Shown one piece after another: positions 18,867-26,802 of a stretch of DNA of 64,000 nucleotides. Source of the stretch: Pseudonocardia asaccharolytica DSM 44247 = NBRC 16224 (GTDB taxonomy: Bacteria > Actinomycetota > Actinomycetes > Mycobacteriales > Pseudonocardiaceae). The notes below the pieces were generated by a model. It made no database searches. It saw only the letters and a list, made by a program, of their open reading frames with translations, and was not told the DNA's origin. A program made the translations under genes and the position numbers. Position 1 is the first letter of the stretch. Every line of letters begins with the position of its first letter. The stretch is taken from positions 109,849-173,848 of the forward strand of contig NZ_AUII01000008.1 of the NCBI RefSeq assembly GCF_000423625.1, written 5' to 3'.

Positions 18867-19218
18867 CCGCGGCGGCCTCGACCCCGAGGACGCGAAGATC
18901 GTGACCCTGGCCCGTTCCGCGCGAGCCCGCACCGGGGCCGCCGAGGGTGCCGCGGTGCGCGATACCGACGGCCGCACCTACACCGCGGCCACCGTCGCCC
19001 TTCCGTCGCTGCGGCTCACCGCGTTGCAGGCGGCCGTGGCCGCCGCGGTGTCCAGCGGCGCGCCCGGTCTGGAGGCCGCTGCCGTGGTGACCGACGCGGA
19101 CGCGCTCGACGTCGCCTCGCTCGGCGCCGTCCGCGATCTGGCCCCCGCCGCGGCCGTGATCGTCGCGGACGCATCCGGCGCCGTCCAGCAGACCTACGTT
19201 GCCGGAGCCACCACGTGA
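18853..19218 (+). CDS. Cytidine deaminase-like protein, probably non-catalytic
   Basis: This 121-residue protein sits in the position of Rv2365c in the ybeY-corC-era operon. It has a deaminase-like fold pattern ([28 protein letters not shown]), but I cannot find the zinc ligands: the H/C-A-E motif is replaced, and there is no PCxxC. It is therefore unlikely to deaminate cytidine. It may have a structural or regulatory role tied to ribosome biogenesis neighbours. The ATG start lies inside the end of the corC-like gene, so translation is coupled. Confidence 0.75.
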
Positions 19219-20531
19219 CCCCCGCGAGTCGCGGTATTTCCGCGACCGGGTCGGGGGGTCTCCGCGCCGATGCCGCCACCGTGGCCGCGGCCCGCCCCGG
19301 CGGGGCGCTGCCGCCCACCCCGCGGTTCGACGTCGTCGTCGTCGGCGGCGGGATCGTCGGGCTGGCCACGGCCTACGAGGTCGCCCGGTCCGGCCGCTCC
19401 GTCGCCGTCCTCGAGCGTGAGCCGCGGCTGGCGAACCACCAGACCGGCAACAACTCGGGTGTCATCCACTCCGGGCTCTACTACGCCCCCGGCAGCTTCA
19501 AGGCCCGGCTGGCCGTGGCCGGCTGCGCGGAGACGGTGGCGTTCTGCCGCGAGCACGACCTGCCCCACGAGATCACCGGCAAGCTCGTCGTCGCCACCGA
19601 GCCCGAGGAGCTGCCGCGGCTCGCGGAGCTCAGCCGGCGCGGCGATGCCAACGGCGTCCCCAACCGCGAGCTGGACCAGGCCGGGATGCGCGAGCACGAA
19701 CCGCACGTGCGGGGTATCGCCGCGCTCTACGTGCCGTCGACCGGCATCACCGACTACCGCGCGATCGCGGAGAAGCTCGGCGAGCTCGTGGTGAAGGAGG
19801 GCGGCGAGGTGCACCTCGGCCGCGCCGTCCGCCGGATCGTGCGCCGGGCCGCCGACGTCGTGGCGCGCACCGAGGATGGCGACCTGCTCGGTACGCAGGT
19901 GGTCGTCTGCGCCGGCCTGCGCTGCGACGAGGTGGCGAAGGCCGCGGGCGCCGACCCCGACATCCGGATCATCCCGTTCCGCGGCGAGTACTCGGGCTTC
20001 GGCGACCGGGCCGCGGCACTGGTCAAGGGTCTGATCTACCCGGTGCCCGATCCGGCCTTCCCGTTCCTCGGGGTGCACGCGACCCGCGGCATCGACGGGC
20101 ACGTCCACGCAGGCCCGAACGCCGTGCTCGCGCTGGCCCGCGAGGGCTACTCGTGGGGCGCGATCAAGCCCAGGGAGTTCCTGGAGACCATCACGTACCC
20201 GGGCATGCTGCGGATCGCCAGGCGGCACTGGCGCTACGGTTTCGGCGAGATGCACCGGTCGCTGTCGCGGAAGGCGATGGTCACCCAGATCCAGCGGATG
20301 CTCCCGGAGGTGCAGGCCGCCGACCTGCATCCGGCGGGAGCGGGCGTGCGCGCGCAGGCCGTCAAACCGGACGGCACGCTCGTCGACGACTTCCTGTTCG
20401 TCGAGCAGGGCAGAGTCGACGGCAGCGCCGGTCCGCCCGCGGTGCTACATGTGCTCAACGCCCCCAGCCCGGCCGCCACCGCCGCGCTGCCGATCGGCCG
20501 GGAGATCGTCGCGCGGCTGGGGCGTCCGTGA
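19215..20531 (+). CDS. lhgO: L-2-hydroxyglutarate oxidase (FAD-dependent)
   Basis: This 438-residue FAD oxidoreductase of the DAO family has the dinucleotide motif FDVVVVGGGIVGLATAYE at about 38-55. LhgO hallmarks include HQTGNNSGVIHSGLYY, IIPFRGEYSGF, YPVPDPAFPFLGVHATRGIDGHVHAGPNAVLA and the C-terminal LHVLNAPSPAATAALPIG. It oxidises L-2-hydroxyglutarate to 2-oxoglutarate. The annotated GTG overlaps the preceding stop, but the first ~35 residues include the dispersed repeat and lack homology, so the true start may lie nearer residue 20-35. Confidence 0.88.
   Translation: MTPASRGISATGSGGLRADAATVAAARPGGALPPTPRFDVVVVGGGIVGLATAYEVARSGRSVAVLEREPRLANHQTGNNSGVIHSGLYYAPGSFKARLAVAGCAETVAFCREHDLPHEITGKLVVATEPEELPRLAELSRRGDANGVPNRELDQAGMREHEPHVRGIAALYVPSTGITDYRAIAEKLGELVVKEGGEVHLGRAVRRIVRRAADVVARTEDGDLLGTQVVVCAGLRCDEVAKAAGADPDIRIIPFRGEYSGFGDRAAALVKGLIYPVPDPAFPFLGVHATRGIDGHVHAGPNAVLALAREGYSWGAIKPREFLETITYPGMLRIARRHWRYGFGEMHRSLSRKAMVTQIQRMLPEVQAADLHPAGAGVRAQAVKPDGTLVDDFLFVEQGRVDGSAGPPAVLHVLNAPSPAATAALPIGREIVARLGRP
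19219..19252 (+). repeat. Dispersed hairpin repeat, copy 3
   Basis: The stem GTCGCGG (19225-19231) pairs perfectly with CCGCGAC (19237-19243) around TATTT. Relative to copy 1, both sides of one stem pair changed (C-G to T-A). The element starts 4 bp after the GTG of lhgO, so it encodes part of that protein's poorly conserved N-terminal extension. Confidence 0.65.
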
Positions 20532-20586
20532 GCGCGCACGTCTGCTCCAGCGTTCCTTCTCGCTCACGAGCCGAGCGGAGCGAGGC

Positions 20587-21516
20587 GTGACCGGTTTCGC
20601 CCAGGTCCCGGAGGGCTTCCGGTCCGGGTTCGCCTGCTTCGTCGGGCGGCCCAACGCCGGCAAGTCCACGCTCACCAACGCGCTGATCGGGTCCAAGATC
20701 GCGATCACGTCGAGCCGCCCGCAGACCACGCGGCACGCCATCCGTGGCATCCTGCACCGGCCCGACGCGCAGCTCGTCGTCGTCGACACACCCGGCCTGC
20801 ACAAGCCGCGCACGCTGCTCGGCAGCAGGCTCAACGACGTCGTCCGCGAGACATGGGCCGAGGTCGACGTCATCGGCTTCTGCGTGCCCGCCGACCAGCC
20901 GGTGGGCCGGGGGGACGAGTTCATCGCGGGGGAGCTGCGATCGGTGGCGAACCGCACCCCGGTGCTCGGGATCGTCACCAAGACCGACCTCGCCCGGCCC
21001 GAGCAGATCGCCGAGCGGCTCACCCAGGTCACCGGGCTCATGGACTTCGCCGAGGTCGTGCCCTGCTCGGCCGTTGACGGGTTCCAGGTGGACCTGCTCG
21101 CCGACCTCCTGGTCGCGCGGCTTCCCGAGGGCCCGCCGCTCTACCCGGACGGCGAGCTCACCGACGAACCCGAGGAGACGCTGGTCGCGGAGCTGATCCG
21201 GGAGGCCGCGCTGGAGGGCGTGCGCGACGAGCTGCCGCATTCGATTGCCGTGGTGATCCAGGAGATGGTGCCGCGCGAGGATCGCCCCGAGTCCGCGCCG
21301 CCGCTGCTCGACGTGCACGCGACCATCTACGTCGAACGGCCCAGCCAGAAGGGCATCGTGATCGGCAAGGGCGGGGAGCGGCTGCGTCAGGTGGGAAGCG
21401 ACTCGCGCCGCCAGATCGAGGCGCTGCTGGGCACCAAGGTCTACCTGGACCTGCATGTCACGGTGGCCAAGGACTGGCAGCGCGACCCGCGCCAGCTGCG
21501 CAAACTCGGCTTCTAA
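20587..21516 (+). CDS. era: GTPase Era
   Basis: This 309-residue GTPase binds 16S rRNA during small-subunit assembly. G1 GRPNAGKS is at 20-27, G3 DTPG near 67, G4 TKTD near 131, and G5 is CSAVDG. The C-terminal KH domain has GIVIGKGGERLRQVGSDSR near 257. The GTG follows GGAGCGAGG at good spacing. The stop codon TAA directly abuts the 50-bp palindrome, which probably ends the ybeY-to-era transcript. Confidence 0.95.
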   Translation: MTGFAQVPEGFRSGFACFVGRPNAGKSTLTNALIGSKIAITSSRPQTTRHAIRGILHRPDAQLVVVDTPGLHKPRTLLGSRLNDVVRETWAEVDVIGFCVPADQPVGRGDEFIAGELRSVANRTPVLGIVTKTDLARPEQIAERLTQVTGLMDFAEVVPCSAVDGFQVDLLADLLVARLPEGPPLYPDGELTDEPEETLVAELIREAALEGVRDELPHSIAVVIQEMVPREDRPESAPPLLDVHATIYVERPSQKGIVIGKGGERLRQVGSDSRRQIEALLGTKVYLDLHVTVAKDWQRDPRQLRKLGF

Positions 21517-21566
21517 CCCCTGTGAGTGCGTAACAGTGTTCTAACACTGTTACGCACTCACAGGGG
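21517..21566. repeat. 50-bp palindrome, copy 1 (24-bp perfect arms), after era
   Basis: The left arm, 21517-21540, begins CCCCTGTGAGTGCGTAACAG. It is exactly reverse-complementary to 21543-21566, leaving a 2-nt centre (CT). It starts at the base after the era stop and lies between era and the convergent proline-rich gene, so it can serve as a bidirectional terminator. Near-identical copies occur at 25750 and 60272. Confidence 0.85.
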
Positions 21567-21641
21567 GGTTTGAGCTGCGGAGATGGGCTCAGATGAGGAG
21601 CCACAGCAGGAGATCGGTCAGCGCGCCGCCGACGACGACGC

Positions 21642-22249
21642 TCATGAGGCCGACCCCCTCTCTGCCTCCGTGCGCTTGCCCAACAGCGTGACCAGGCCGA
21701 GCAGGAGCCCGACCGGCGGCAGCAGAAAGCGACAGCAGGCAGCCGCAGCCGGCGGTGTTGCTGATCTCCGGAGGCCGGGCCGGGCCGGGCCCGGCTGCCC
21801 GGTGGGCGGTCGCGGAATCGGACGGGCGTCGGCGGGTGGTACAGGTACCGGTGGTGGGGTCGCCCGCGGTGGGAGCGGTTTCGCGCCCGGCTTGAGCCGT
21901 CGGTTCGCCGGTTTCGCGCCCTTCGGCGGGAGCGGCAGCGAGCGCGCCGGGGCCGGTACCGGTCTCGGACGAGCGGCGTGGGGGCGGGCTGGACCACGGG
22001 CCCCGGGGGCTGCGGTGGGGCTGGTGCAGCGGCGTCGAGAAGCCCCGGCGGTGTCGGGGCGGAGGCAACGGAACCCACCGTCGGATGCGTGGGTTCCAGC
22101 GGGCTCGCGAAGGACTCGCCGGGCACGGCGGCCACGTCCTCGACGAGCGGCTCCAGCCCGGCCGGCGCGGCGAGCGGATCGGGGAACCGTTCCCAGGGTT
22201 CGAAGCCGGACAGGGTCGGATCGGCACTCCGCCACGGCTCGCGGTCCAC
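21642..22249 (-). pseudogene. Proline-rich protein with C-terminal membrane segment, frame-shifted
   Basis: Two frames read as one protein. From the GTG at 22249 the product begins MDREPWRSADPTLSGFEPWE and stays gene-like, with GC-rich third positions and a proline-rich run, to about 21980. From there down to 21642 the neighbouring frame carries the gene-like sequence: SLPLPPKGAKPANRRLKPG, PPPVPVPP, then a hydrophobic helix FLLPPVGLLLGLVTLLG and a charged tail. A frameshift near 21960-21990, natural or a sequence error, would join them into a ~200-residue protein with a tail anchor. An 18-codon hydrophobic frame (21589-21645, MSVVVGGALTDLLLWLLI) overlaps its stop as ATGA. Function unknown. 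Confidence 0.5.
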
Positions 22250-22323
22250 ACCCGCATCCTCGCCGGTTCGGTGAGGCCGCGGAAACTGGCCCCGGCGCGC
22301 GGTTGGCGATCGCGAACGCGTCG

Positions 22324-22329
22324 TAGGCT
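22324..22329 (+). promoter_or_regulatory. -10 box of recO (leaderless-type)
   Basis: TAGGCT lies 6 nt before the recO ATG and there is no Shine-Dalgarno sequence, consistent with a leaderless mRNA. Confidence 0.5.
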
Positions 22330-22335
22330 CGTGGA

Positions 22336-23139
22336 ATGAGCCTGTACCGCGACACCGGTGTGGTGCTGCGCGTGCAGAAGCTGGGTGAGGCCGACCGGAT
22401 CGTCACGCTGCTGACGCGTCGGCACGGGAAGATCCGCGCCGTGGCCAAGGGGGTGCGCCGCACCCGGTCGCGCTGGGGTGCGCGGCTGGAGCCGTTCAAC
22501 CATGTCGACGTGCAGTGCCACACCGGCCGCACCCTCGACGTCATCACCCAGGCCCAGACGGTCGACGCGTTCGGCGCCGGTCTGATCAGCGACTACGCGC
22601 GGTACACCGCGGGCTGTGCGGTGCTGGAGACGGCCGATCGGATCGTCGCGGAGGAGGGCGAGCCCGCGCTGCGGGTGTATCTGCTGCTGGTCGGGGCGAT
22701 TCGGGCGCTGGCCGGCCGGGAGCGCGACCCGTCGCTGGTGCTCGACGCGTTCCTGCTCCGCGCGATGACGCACGCGGGCTGGGCGCCCGCGATCAACGAC
22801 TGCGCCCGCTGCGCCGCGCCCGGCCCGCATCCGGCGTTCAACATCGCGGCCGGGGGAGCGGTATGCCCGCGCTGCCGTCCTCCCGGCTCGATCACGCCGT
22901 CGCGCGAGACGTTCACGCTGCTCGACGCGCTGTTGCACGGCGACTGGGCCACCGCCGACGCGGCCGCCCCGGTCACCCGCCGCGACACGAGCGGGATCGT
23001 GGCCGCGCATCTGCAGTGGCACCTGGAGCGGCAGCTGCGGTCGCTGCCGCTGGTGGAGCGGCGGACGTTCACTCCTGCGGCGGAGTCAGGAACGCGCAGC
23101 GTGGGCCAGGAGCCTGTGCGAGCCGACGGTCGAGGATGA
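22336..23139 (+). CDS. recO: DNA repair protein RecO
   Basis: This 267-residue protein loads RecA at gapped DNA together with RecR. The N-terminal OB fold begins MSLYRDTGVVLRVQKLGEADRIVTLLTR (about 1-80). A zinc site of two CxxC pairs lies at about 156-180 (CARC and CPRC), within an alpha-helical C-terminal domain. The last ~30 residues are encoded antisense to a decayed histidine kinase fragment, so the C-terminus is probably rewritten relative to relatives. Confidence 0.92.
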   Translation: MSLYRDTGVVLRVQKLGEADRIVTLLTRRHGKIRAVAKGVRRTRSRWGARLEPFNHVDVQCHTGRTLDVITQAQTVDAFGAGLISDYARYTAGCAVLETADRIVAEEGEPALRVYLLLVGAIRALAGRERDPSLVLDAFLLRAMTHAGWAPAINDCARCAAPGPHPAFNIAAGGAVCPRCRPPGSITPSRETFTLLDALLHGDWATADAAAPVTRRDTSGIVAAHLQWHLERQLRSLPLVERRTFTPAAESGTRSVGQEPVRADGRG

Positions 23140-23278
23140 GCAGCGGGTGCACGTCGATCGCGACGTCGGCCGCGCCGGGGTGCTTCGCCGCGTTCGTCAC
23201 GGCCTCGGACACGACGAACCAGGCGGCGGCCCGCACGGCGGGAGGGGGCTCGGCGAGCGCGCACGTGATCCGCACCGG
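23069..23278 (-). pseudogene. Sensor histidine kinase fragment (HATPase domain)
   Basis: About 69 codons read PVRITCALAEPPPAVRAAAW then FVVSEAVTNAAKHPGAADVA. This is the linker and N-box of a NarL/DesK-type two-component kinase (conserved E-x-x-x-N). The usual D/G-boxes are missing; the remainder diverges and stops. It overlaps the 3' end of recO in antisense, and no response regulator gene is present. A dead remnant. Confidence 0.6.
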
Positions 23279-23388
23279 CGAGGCCGACGCCGGGCGCTGC
23301 CTACGCGGCGGCCGGAAATTCGATCGCGGTGCCGCGGCGGGCCGACCTAGGCTCGCCGCCATGTCCGCTTTCATGGTGATGGTCCGTC

Positions 23389-23769
23389 GTGTCCGGCTAC
23401 GAGCGCCGGAGGCAGGCATGGCCCGCACGGACGCGCCGGTCGTGGGGATGGCACCGGCTCGCTGACGACTGGGCGGTGCGCGTCGTCGCCGAGGCGGGTG
23501 TCCGGCCGGGCGACCTGGTGGTCGACGTCGGTGCCGGGAACGGTGCCCTGACCGAGCATCTGGTCGCGGCCGGTGCCCGGGTGGTCGCCGTGGAGCTGCA
23601 TCCGGTGCTGCAGCGAGCGGTGGTGCGGCGCTTCGTCGAGGGGGGTGCAGCCGGATCGGGGCGGTGGGCTCGTGACTTCGTCCTCCGGCGAGGTCTCGCC
23701 ATCCCGAGAGCGGCGTTCCGGCCGTCACCCCGGGTCGACTCGGCCGTCCTGGTCATCCGCCCCCGATGA
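23389..23769 (+). pseudogene. Erm-type 23S rRNA adenine methyltransferase, internally deleted
   Basis: The 126-residue frame joins the N-terminus and extreme C-terminus of an Erm-family methylase. The SAM-binding motif I reads LVVDVGAGNGALTEHLV (about 43-59) and is followed by VVAVELHP. Sequence then jumps to LAIPRAAFRPSPRVDSAVLV, normally ~130 residues further along. The catalytic NPP(F/Y) motif is absent, so it cannot dimethylate A2058. Erm proteins are ~250-280 residues and confer macrolide-lincosamide-streptogramin resistance. The GTG at 23389 is the likely old start. Confidence 0.7.
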
Positions 23770-23804
23770 CCCCGGCACCGTGCGGCCGGTCGCGCCCCGG
23801 CCCG

Positions 23805-23810
23805 TAGGGT
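23805..23810 (+). promoter_or_regulatory. -10 box of uppS (leaderless-type)
   Basis: TAGGGT lies 8 nt before the GTG start of uppS, and no ribosome site is present. Confidence 0.45.
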
Positions 23811-23818
23811 GACCGTCC

Positions 23819-24604
23819 GTGGCCCGCTTCTCCCCACCCCCGTCGCATCCGTCGGGCGCGCGGCCTCCCGCGATCCCGCCCGAGCTCGTCCCGAACCACG
23901 TCGCGCTGGTGATGGACGGCAACGGCCGCTGGGCGAACGCCCGCGGGCTTCCCCGGATCGAGGGGCACCGGCGCGGCGAGGCCTCCCTGATGGACGTCGC
24001 CCGCGGCTGTATCGACATCGGTGTGCGGTGGTTGTCGGCCTATGCCTTCTCCACGGAGAACTGGAAGCGCAGCCCCGACGAGGTGCGCTTCCTGATGGGC
24101 TTCAACCGCGACGTCATCCGCCGCCGGGTTGATGAGATGCACGCAATGGGGGTGCGGGTGCGCTGGGCGGGCCGCAGGCCGCGGCTCTGGCGAAGCGTGA
24201 TCAAGGAGCTGGAGATCGCGGAGGAGAAGACGAGGCACAACGACGTCCTGAACCTCACCATGTGCGTCAACTACGGTGGGCGCGCCGAGGTCGCCGACGC
24301 GGTGCGGCAGATCGCCCGGCTCGCCGCGGCGGGTCGGATCAACCCCGACAAGATCGACGAGCGGACGATCGCGCGGTTCCTCGACGAGCCGGACATGCCC
24401 GACGTCGACCTGTTCGTGCGCTCCTCGGGTGAGCAGCGCACGTCGAACTTCCTGCTCTGGCAGTCGGCCTATGCGGAGATGGTCTTCCTGGACACGCTGT
24501 TCCCCGACTTCGATCGCCGGCACCTCTGGCGGGCCGTTGAGATCTACGCGAAACGGGACCGTCGCTTCGGCGGTGCGCTCGACAAGCCCGGGACGGCGTC
24601 ATGA
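23819..24604 (+). CDS. uppS: Isoprenyl transferase (decaprenyl/undecaprenyl diphosphate synthase)
   Basis: This 261-residue cis-prenyltransferase makes the polyprenyl phosphate carrier for cell-wall and glycan assembly. [12 protein letters not shown] (about 29-40) carries the catalytic aspartate, followed by [21 protein letters not shown] and the C-terminal [19 protein letters not shown] with DTLFPDF. Its lipid product would also serve as carrier for the glycan locus at 28-47 kb. The stop overlaps the YbjN-like gene start. Confidence 0.94.
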   Translation: MARFSPPPSHPSGARPPAIPPELVPNHVALVMDGNGRWANARGLPRIEGHRRGEASLMDVARGCIDIGVRWLSAYAFSTENWKRSPDEVRFLMGFNRDVIRRRVDEMHAMGVRVRWAGRRPRLWRSVIKELEIAEEKTRHNDVLNLTMCVNYGGRAEVADAVRQIARLAAAGRINPDKIDERTIARFLDEPDMPDVDLFVRSSGEQRTSNFLLWQSAYAEMVFLDTLFPDFDRRHLWRAVEIYAKRDRRFGGALDKPGTAS

Positions 24605-25020
24605 GTGTCATGAACGGCGACCCGATCCCGGAGATGCTCGACACCGCCCGGCGCGCCCTGGAGCGCTACCTCGAGGTCAACGTCGATCCCGACGGCGCGC
24701 TGACCTTCCGGCACGGCGAGGTGCTGTGCGTTCTGCAGGGTCTGGAGCTGGCGGAGGGACTGCCGGTGCTCAGCCTGACGTGCGTCGTCGCCTGGGACCT
24801 CCCGGCCGAGTTGGACATCGCCACCCGGGTGGGGCTGCGGGCCGGGGAGGGGTTGTTCGGCTCGCTCGGCGCGGTCAGGGGCAGCCACGGCTGGGACATC
24901 ACGCTGCGCTACGCGTTCCCGGCCGTCGGGCTGAGCGAGCAGGCGATGGGCACGCTGCTGATGCTGGTGGTCAGCAACGCCTCGACGGTCCGCACCGAGC
25001 TGACCGCGGACGTCGAGTAG
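24601..25020 (+). CDS. YbjN-domain (type III secretion chaperone-like fold) protein
   Basis: This 139-residue soluble protein reads [34 protein letters not shown] and [12 protein letters not shown], the alternating helix-sheet pattern of YbjN-like proteins common next to actinobacterial uppS. The ATG overlaps the uppS stop (ATGA); an ATG at 24610 is an alternative. Function is not established, though YbjN proteins are thought to assist protein interactions. It converges on the 25039 gene with 18 bp between stops. Confidence 0.65.
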   Translation: MSVMNGDPIPEMLDTARRALERYLEVNVDPDGALTFRHGEVLCVLQGLELAEGLPVLSLTCVVAWDLPAELDIATRVGLRAGEGLFGSLGAVRGSHGWDITLRYAFPAVGLSEQAMGTLLMLVVSNASTVRTELTADVE

Positions 25021-25038
25021 CGGCGCTCCCCGGGCAGG

Positions 25039-25671
25039 TCAGTCGCTCAGGTGCACCAACGGAAGGGCGTTGAGCGCCACCGGGTTCATCTCGGCCGCCG
25101 CGGCGAGCACCTGCTGCTGGGCCTCCTGCATCCGCCGGTCGACCAGCCCGGACAGCTCGTAGGCGACTCGCCCGAGCTGGCGCACGGTGGTGTCGTCGAC
25201 GCCGGGCTGGCGCCCGGAGACGACCGCGACGCCGGTCGGGGCCCCGTCGTTCGCCTGCGCGACTCCGATCGTGAAGGTCTCCCGCGGGTTCACGTGCCGG
25301 GACGCGTAGTGGTCGCGCAGCCGCTCGAGCAGGTTGTGGAAATCGAGGACCTGGCCCTCGAGGTTGAGCGCGGTGAGGTCGTCCTCGGTGAGCACGCCGG
25401 TCCGTCCGGAGAAGCACCGCACGTACCCGACGAGCGCGCCCGTCCAGAGCGCCTCGATCAGCGCGGCGTCGGTCTCCACCCTGGCCGGGCCGGAGTCGGG
25501 GGCGTTCAGCGCGGTGACCAGGTGCTCGCAGCAGCGCAGCACGTACTGCAGATCCTCGAAGACGGCCGCCAGCCGGGCGAGCTCGCCGGATTGCGGTGTG
25601 TCGAGCCTGCGGACGGAGGTGGGCGCCTCCGGGATGCTGCCGGTCGTCCCGTTGCTCGGCGCGTCTGTCAC
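25039..25671 (-). CDS. Conserved hypothetical protein
   Basis: This 210-residue protein has no motif I recognise. It is mostly helical: a central LAAVFEDLQYVLRCCEHLVTAL, then VRCFSGRTGVLTEDDLTALN and a glutamine-rich helix MQEAQQQVLAAAAEMNPVAL near the C-terminus. It is soluble with no signal peptide. GGGAGG precedes the GTG at 25671, and TAACCT at 25703-25708 is a plausible -10 box. It lies between uppS-YbjN and the zur-arsR pair. Confidence 0.6.
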   Translation of the reverse strand: MTDAPSNGTTGSIPEAPTSVRRLDTPQSGELARLAAVFEDLQYVLRCCEHLVTALNAPDSGPARVETDAALIEALWTGALVGYVRCFSGRTGVLTEDDLTALNLEGQVLDFHNLLERLRDHYASRHVNPRETFTIGVAQANDGAPTGVAVVSGRQPGVDDTTVRQLGRVAYELSGLVDRRMQEAQQQVLAAAAEMNPVALNALPLVHLSD

Positions 25672-25749
25672 GTTGGCCTGCCTCCCTGCATGCGTCCGCT
25701 GGAGGTTAGCCGCGGGCAGAGGCGGCGAGAATCTCGATATGAGACGCGA

Positions 25750-25797
25750 CCGTGAGTGCGTAACAGTGTTCTAACACTGTTACGCACTCACAGGGGG
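25750..25797. repeat. 50-bp palindrome, copy 2, supplies the zur stop codon
   Basis: Left arm 25752-25770 and right arm 25773-25791 are 19-bp perfect complements (GTGAGTGCGTAACAGTGTT) with the same CT centre as copy 1. The outer left arm has decayed. The zur stop (25780-25782) is the TAA inside the element, so the last zur codons (PPVSA) come from repeat DNA. It can terminate zur transcription. Confidence 0.85.
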
Positions 25798-26205
25798 AGA
25801 GCAGGCGCGGCAGAGGCCGAAGATCTCCACGGTGTGGCTGAGGTCGGTGAAACCGTGTTCGTCGGCGACCCGCTGGGCCCAGGTCTCGACCGCGGGCCCC
25901 TCGATCTCCGCGGCCGCGCCACAGCGCCGGCACACCAGGTGGTGATGATGGTCGGCCGATTCGCAGCGCCGGTAGACGGCCTCGCCGCTGCTGGTGCGCA
26001 GCATGTCGATCTCGCCGCTGTCGGCGAGCGCCTGCAGGGTCCGGTACACGGTGGTCAGGCCGATGCCCTCGCCGTTGCGGCGCAACTCCTCGTGGATCTC
26101 CTGGGCGGATCGGAAGTCCTCGAGGCGGTCGAGCAGCGCGGAGATGGCGGCGCGCTGCCGGGTCGCCCGCATCGCGCGCGGCGGGCTCGTGCGGGCGTTG
26201 GTCAT
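25780..26205 (-). CDS. zur: Fur-family regulator, probably zinc-sensing Zur
   Basis: This 141-residue protein has a DNA-binding wing (about 12-80; RATRQRAAISALLDRLEDFRSAQEIHEEL, LTTVYRTLQALADSGE) and a dimerisation domain with HHHHLVCRRCG and GLCRAC, the histidine cluster and zinc-structural cysteines. The pairing with an upstream ArsR/SmtB gene beside glyS matches mycobacterial smtB-zur (Rv2358-Rv2359), so zinc is the likely signal and zinc-uptake genes the targets. Its start overlaps the arsR stop as ATGA. The extreme C-terminus is formed by the inserted palindrome. Confidence 0.9.
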   Translation of the reverse strand: MTNARTSPPRAMRATRQRAAISALLDRLEDFRSAQEIHEELRRNGEGIGLTTVYRTLQALADSGEIDMLRTSSGEAVYRRCESADHHHHLVCRRCGAAAEIEGPAVETWAQRVADEHGFTDLSHTVEIFGLCRACSPPVSA

Positions 26206-26570
26206 CCGGGCTCCTCCACATGTGCCACCGCATCGACGACGATATGTGCGAGATGGTCGTCGACGAGTGAGTAGAGGACCTCCCGTCCATGACGCTCGCC
26301 GTGCACCACCCCGGCCGCCTTGAGCACCCGCAGATGCTGGCTGATCAGCGGCTGGGCGACCCCGAGCGCATCGACGAGGTCATGCACGCAGCGTGCCGAC
26401 TCCAGCAGTTGTAGCACGATCGCGATCCGGACCGGTGCGGCGAGCGCGCGGAGCAGGTCGCCGGCCGCGGCGAGGGTGCGCGGGGTGCGCACCGGGCCCG
26501 GCTCGACGGGGGGTCGCTCCGTGGAGTGAACATGCTCCTCGGCGGGCCCGGCACCTGCGGTGATCGACAT
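26202..26570 (-). CDS. smtB: ArsR/SmtB-family metalloregulator
   Basis: This 122-residue winged-helix repressor contains LLRALAAPVRIAIVLQLLESARCVHDLVDALGVAQPLISQHLRVLKAAGVVHGERHGREVLYSLVDDHLAHIVVDAVAH (described here in overlapping pieces: helix-turn-helix about 55-85; alpha-5 metal site D-x-H...H...H at the end). The C-terminal histidine pattern fits Zn/Co-sensing SmtB/CzrA rather than arsenic. The ATG at 26570 follows GGGGGGA. It is co-transcribed with zur and divergent from glyS; the 232-bp gap shows no clear 12-2-12 SmtB box to my eye. Confidence 0.85.
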   Translation of the reverse strand: MSITAGAGPAEEHVHSTERPPVEPGPVRTPRTLAAAGDLLRALAAPVRIAIVLQLLESARCVHDLVDALGVAQPLISQHLRVLKAAGVVHGERHGREVLYSLVDDHLAHIVVDAVAHVEEPG

Positions 26571-26760
26571 CGTCCCCCCGTTCCGCGGGCGGCGGCCTCG
26601 CCCCACGGTGGATCGTCCCTGATGGCCGCGCTCCCCATGGTAGGCGGTCTGGATCGATCGGCCGCGATTCGCGGACGGAGAGCGGGGCGTCCTCGGTCTG
26701 CGGCCGTGGCGACGCACCGTGCGCTGCCGGGCCGAGGCCGGAGCGTTCGGCGGCGGCGGC

Positions 26761-26766
26761 TAACCT
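26761..26766 (+). promoter_or_regulatory. Putative -10 box of glyS
   Basis: TAACCT lies 36 bp before the glyS start, with a ribosome site (GCAGGAG) between. I see nothing else defined in the arsR-glyS gap (26571-26802). Confidence 0.35.
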
Positions 26767-26802
26767 GGGGGCTCGCCGTCCCACCTCGCAGGAGTTCGCC
26801 TC

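Noticed and set aside
21960..21990. Programmed ribosomal frameshift in the proline-rich gene
   Set aside because: There is a C-rich run but no clear slippery heptamer with a downstream pseudoknot. A sequence error or mutation is simpler, so I kept it only as a possibility.
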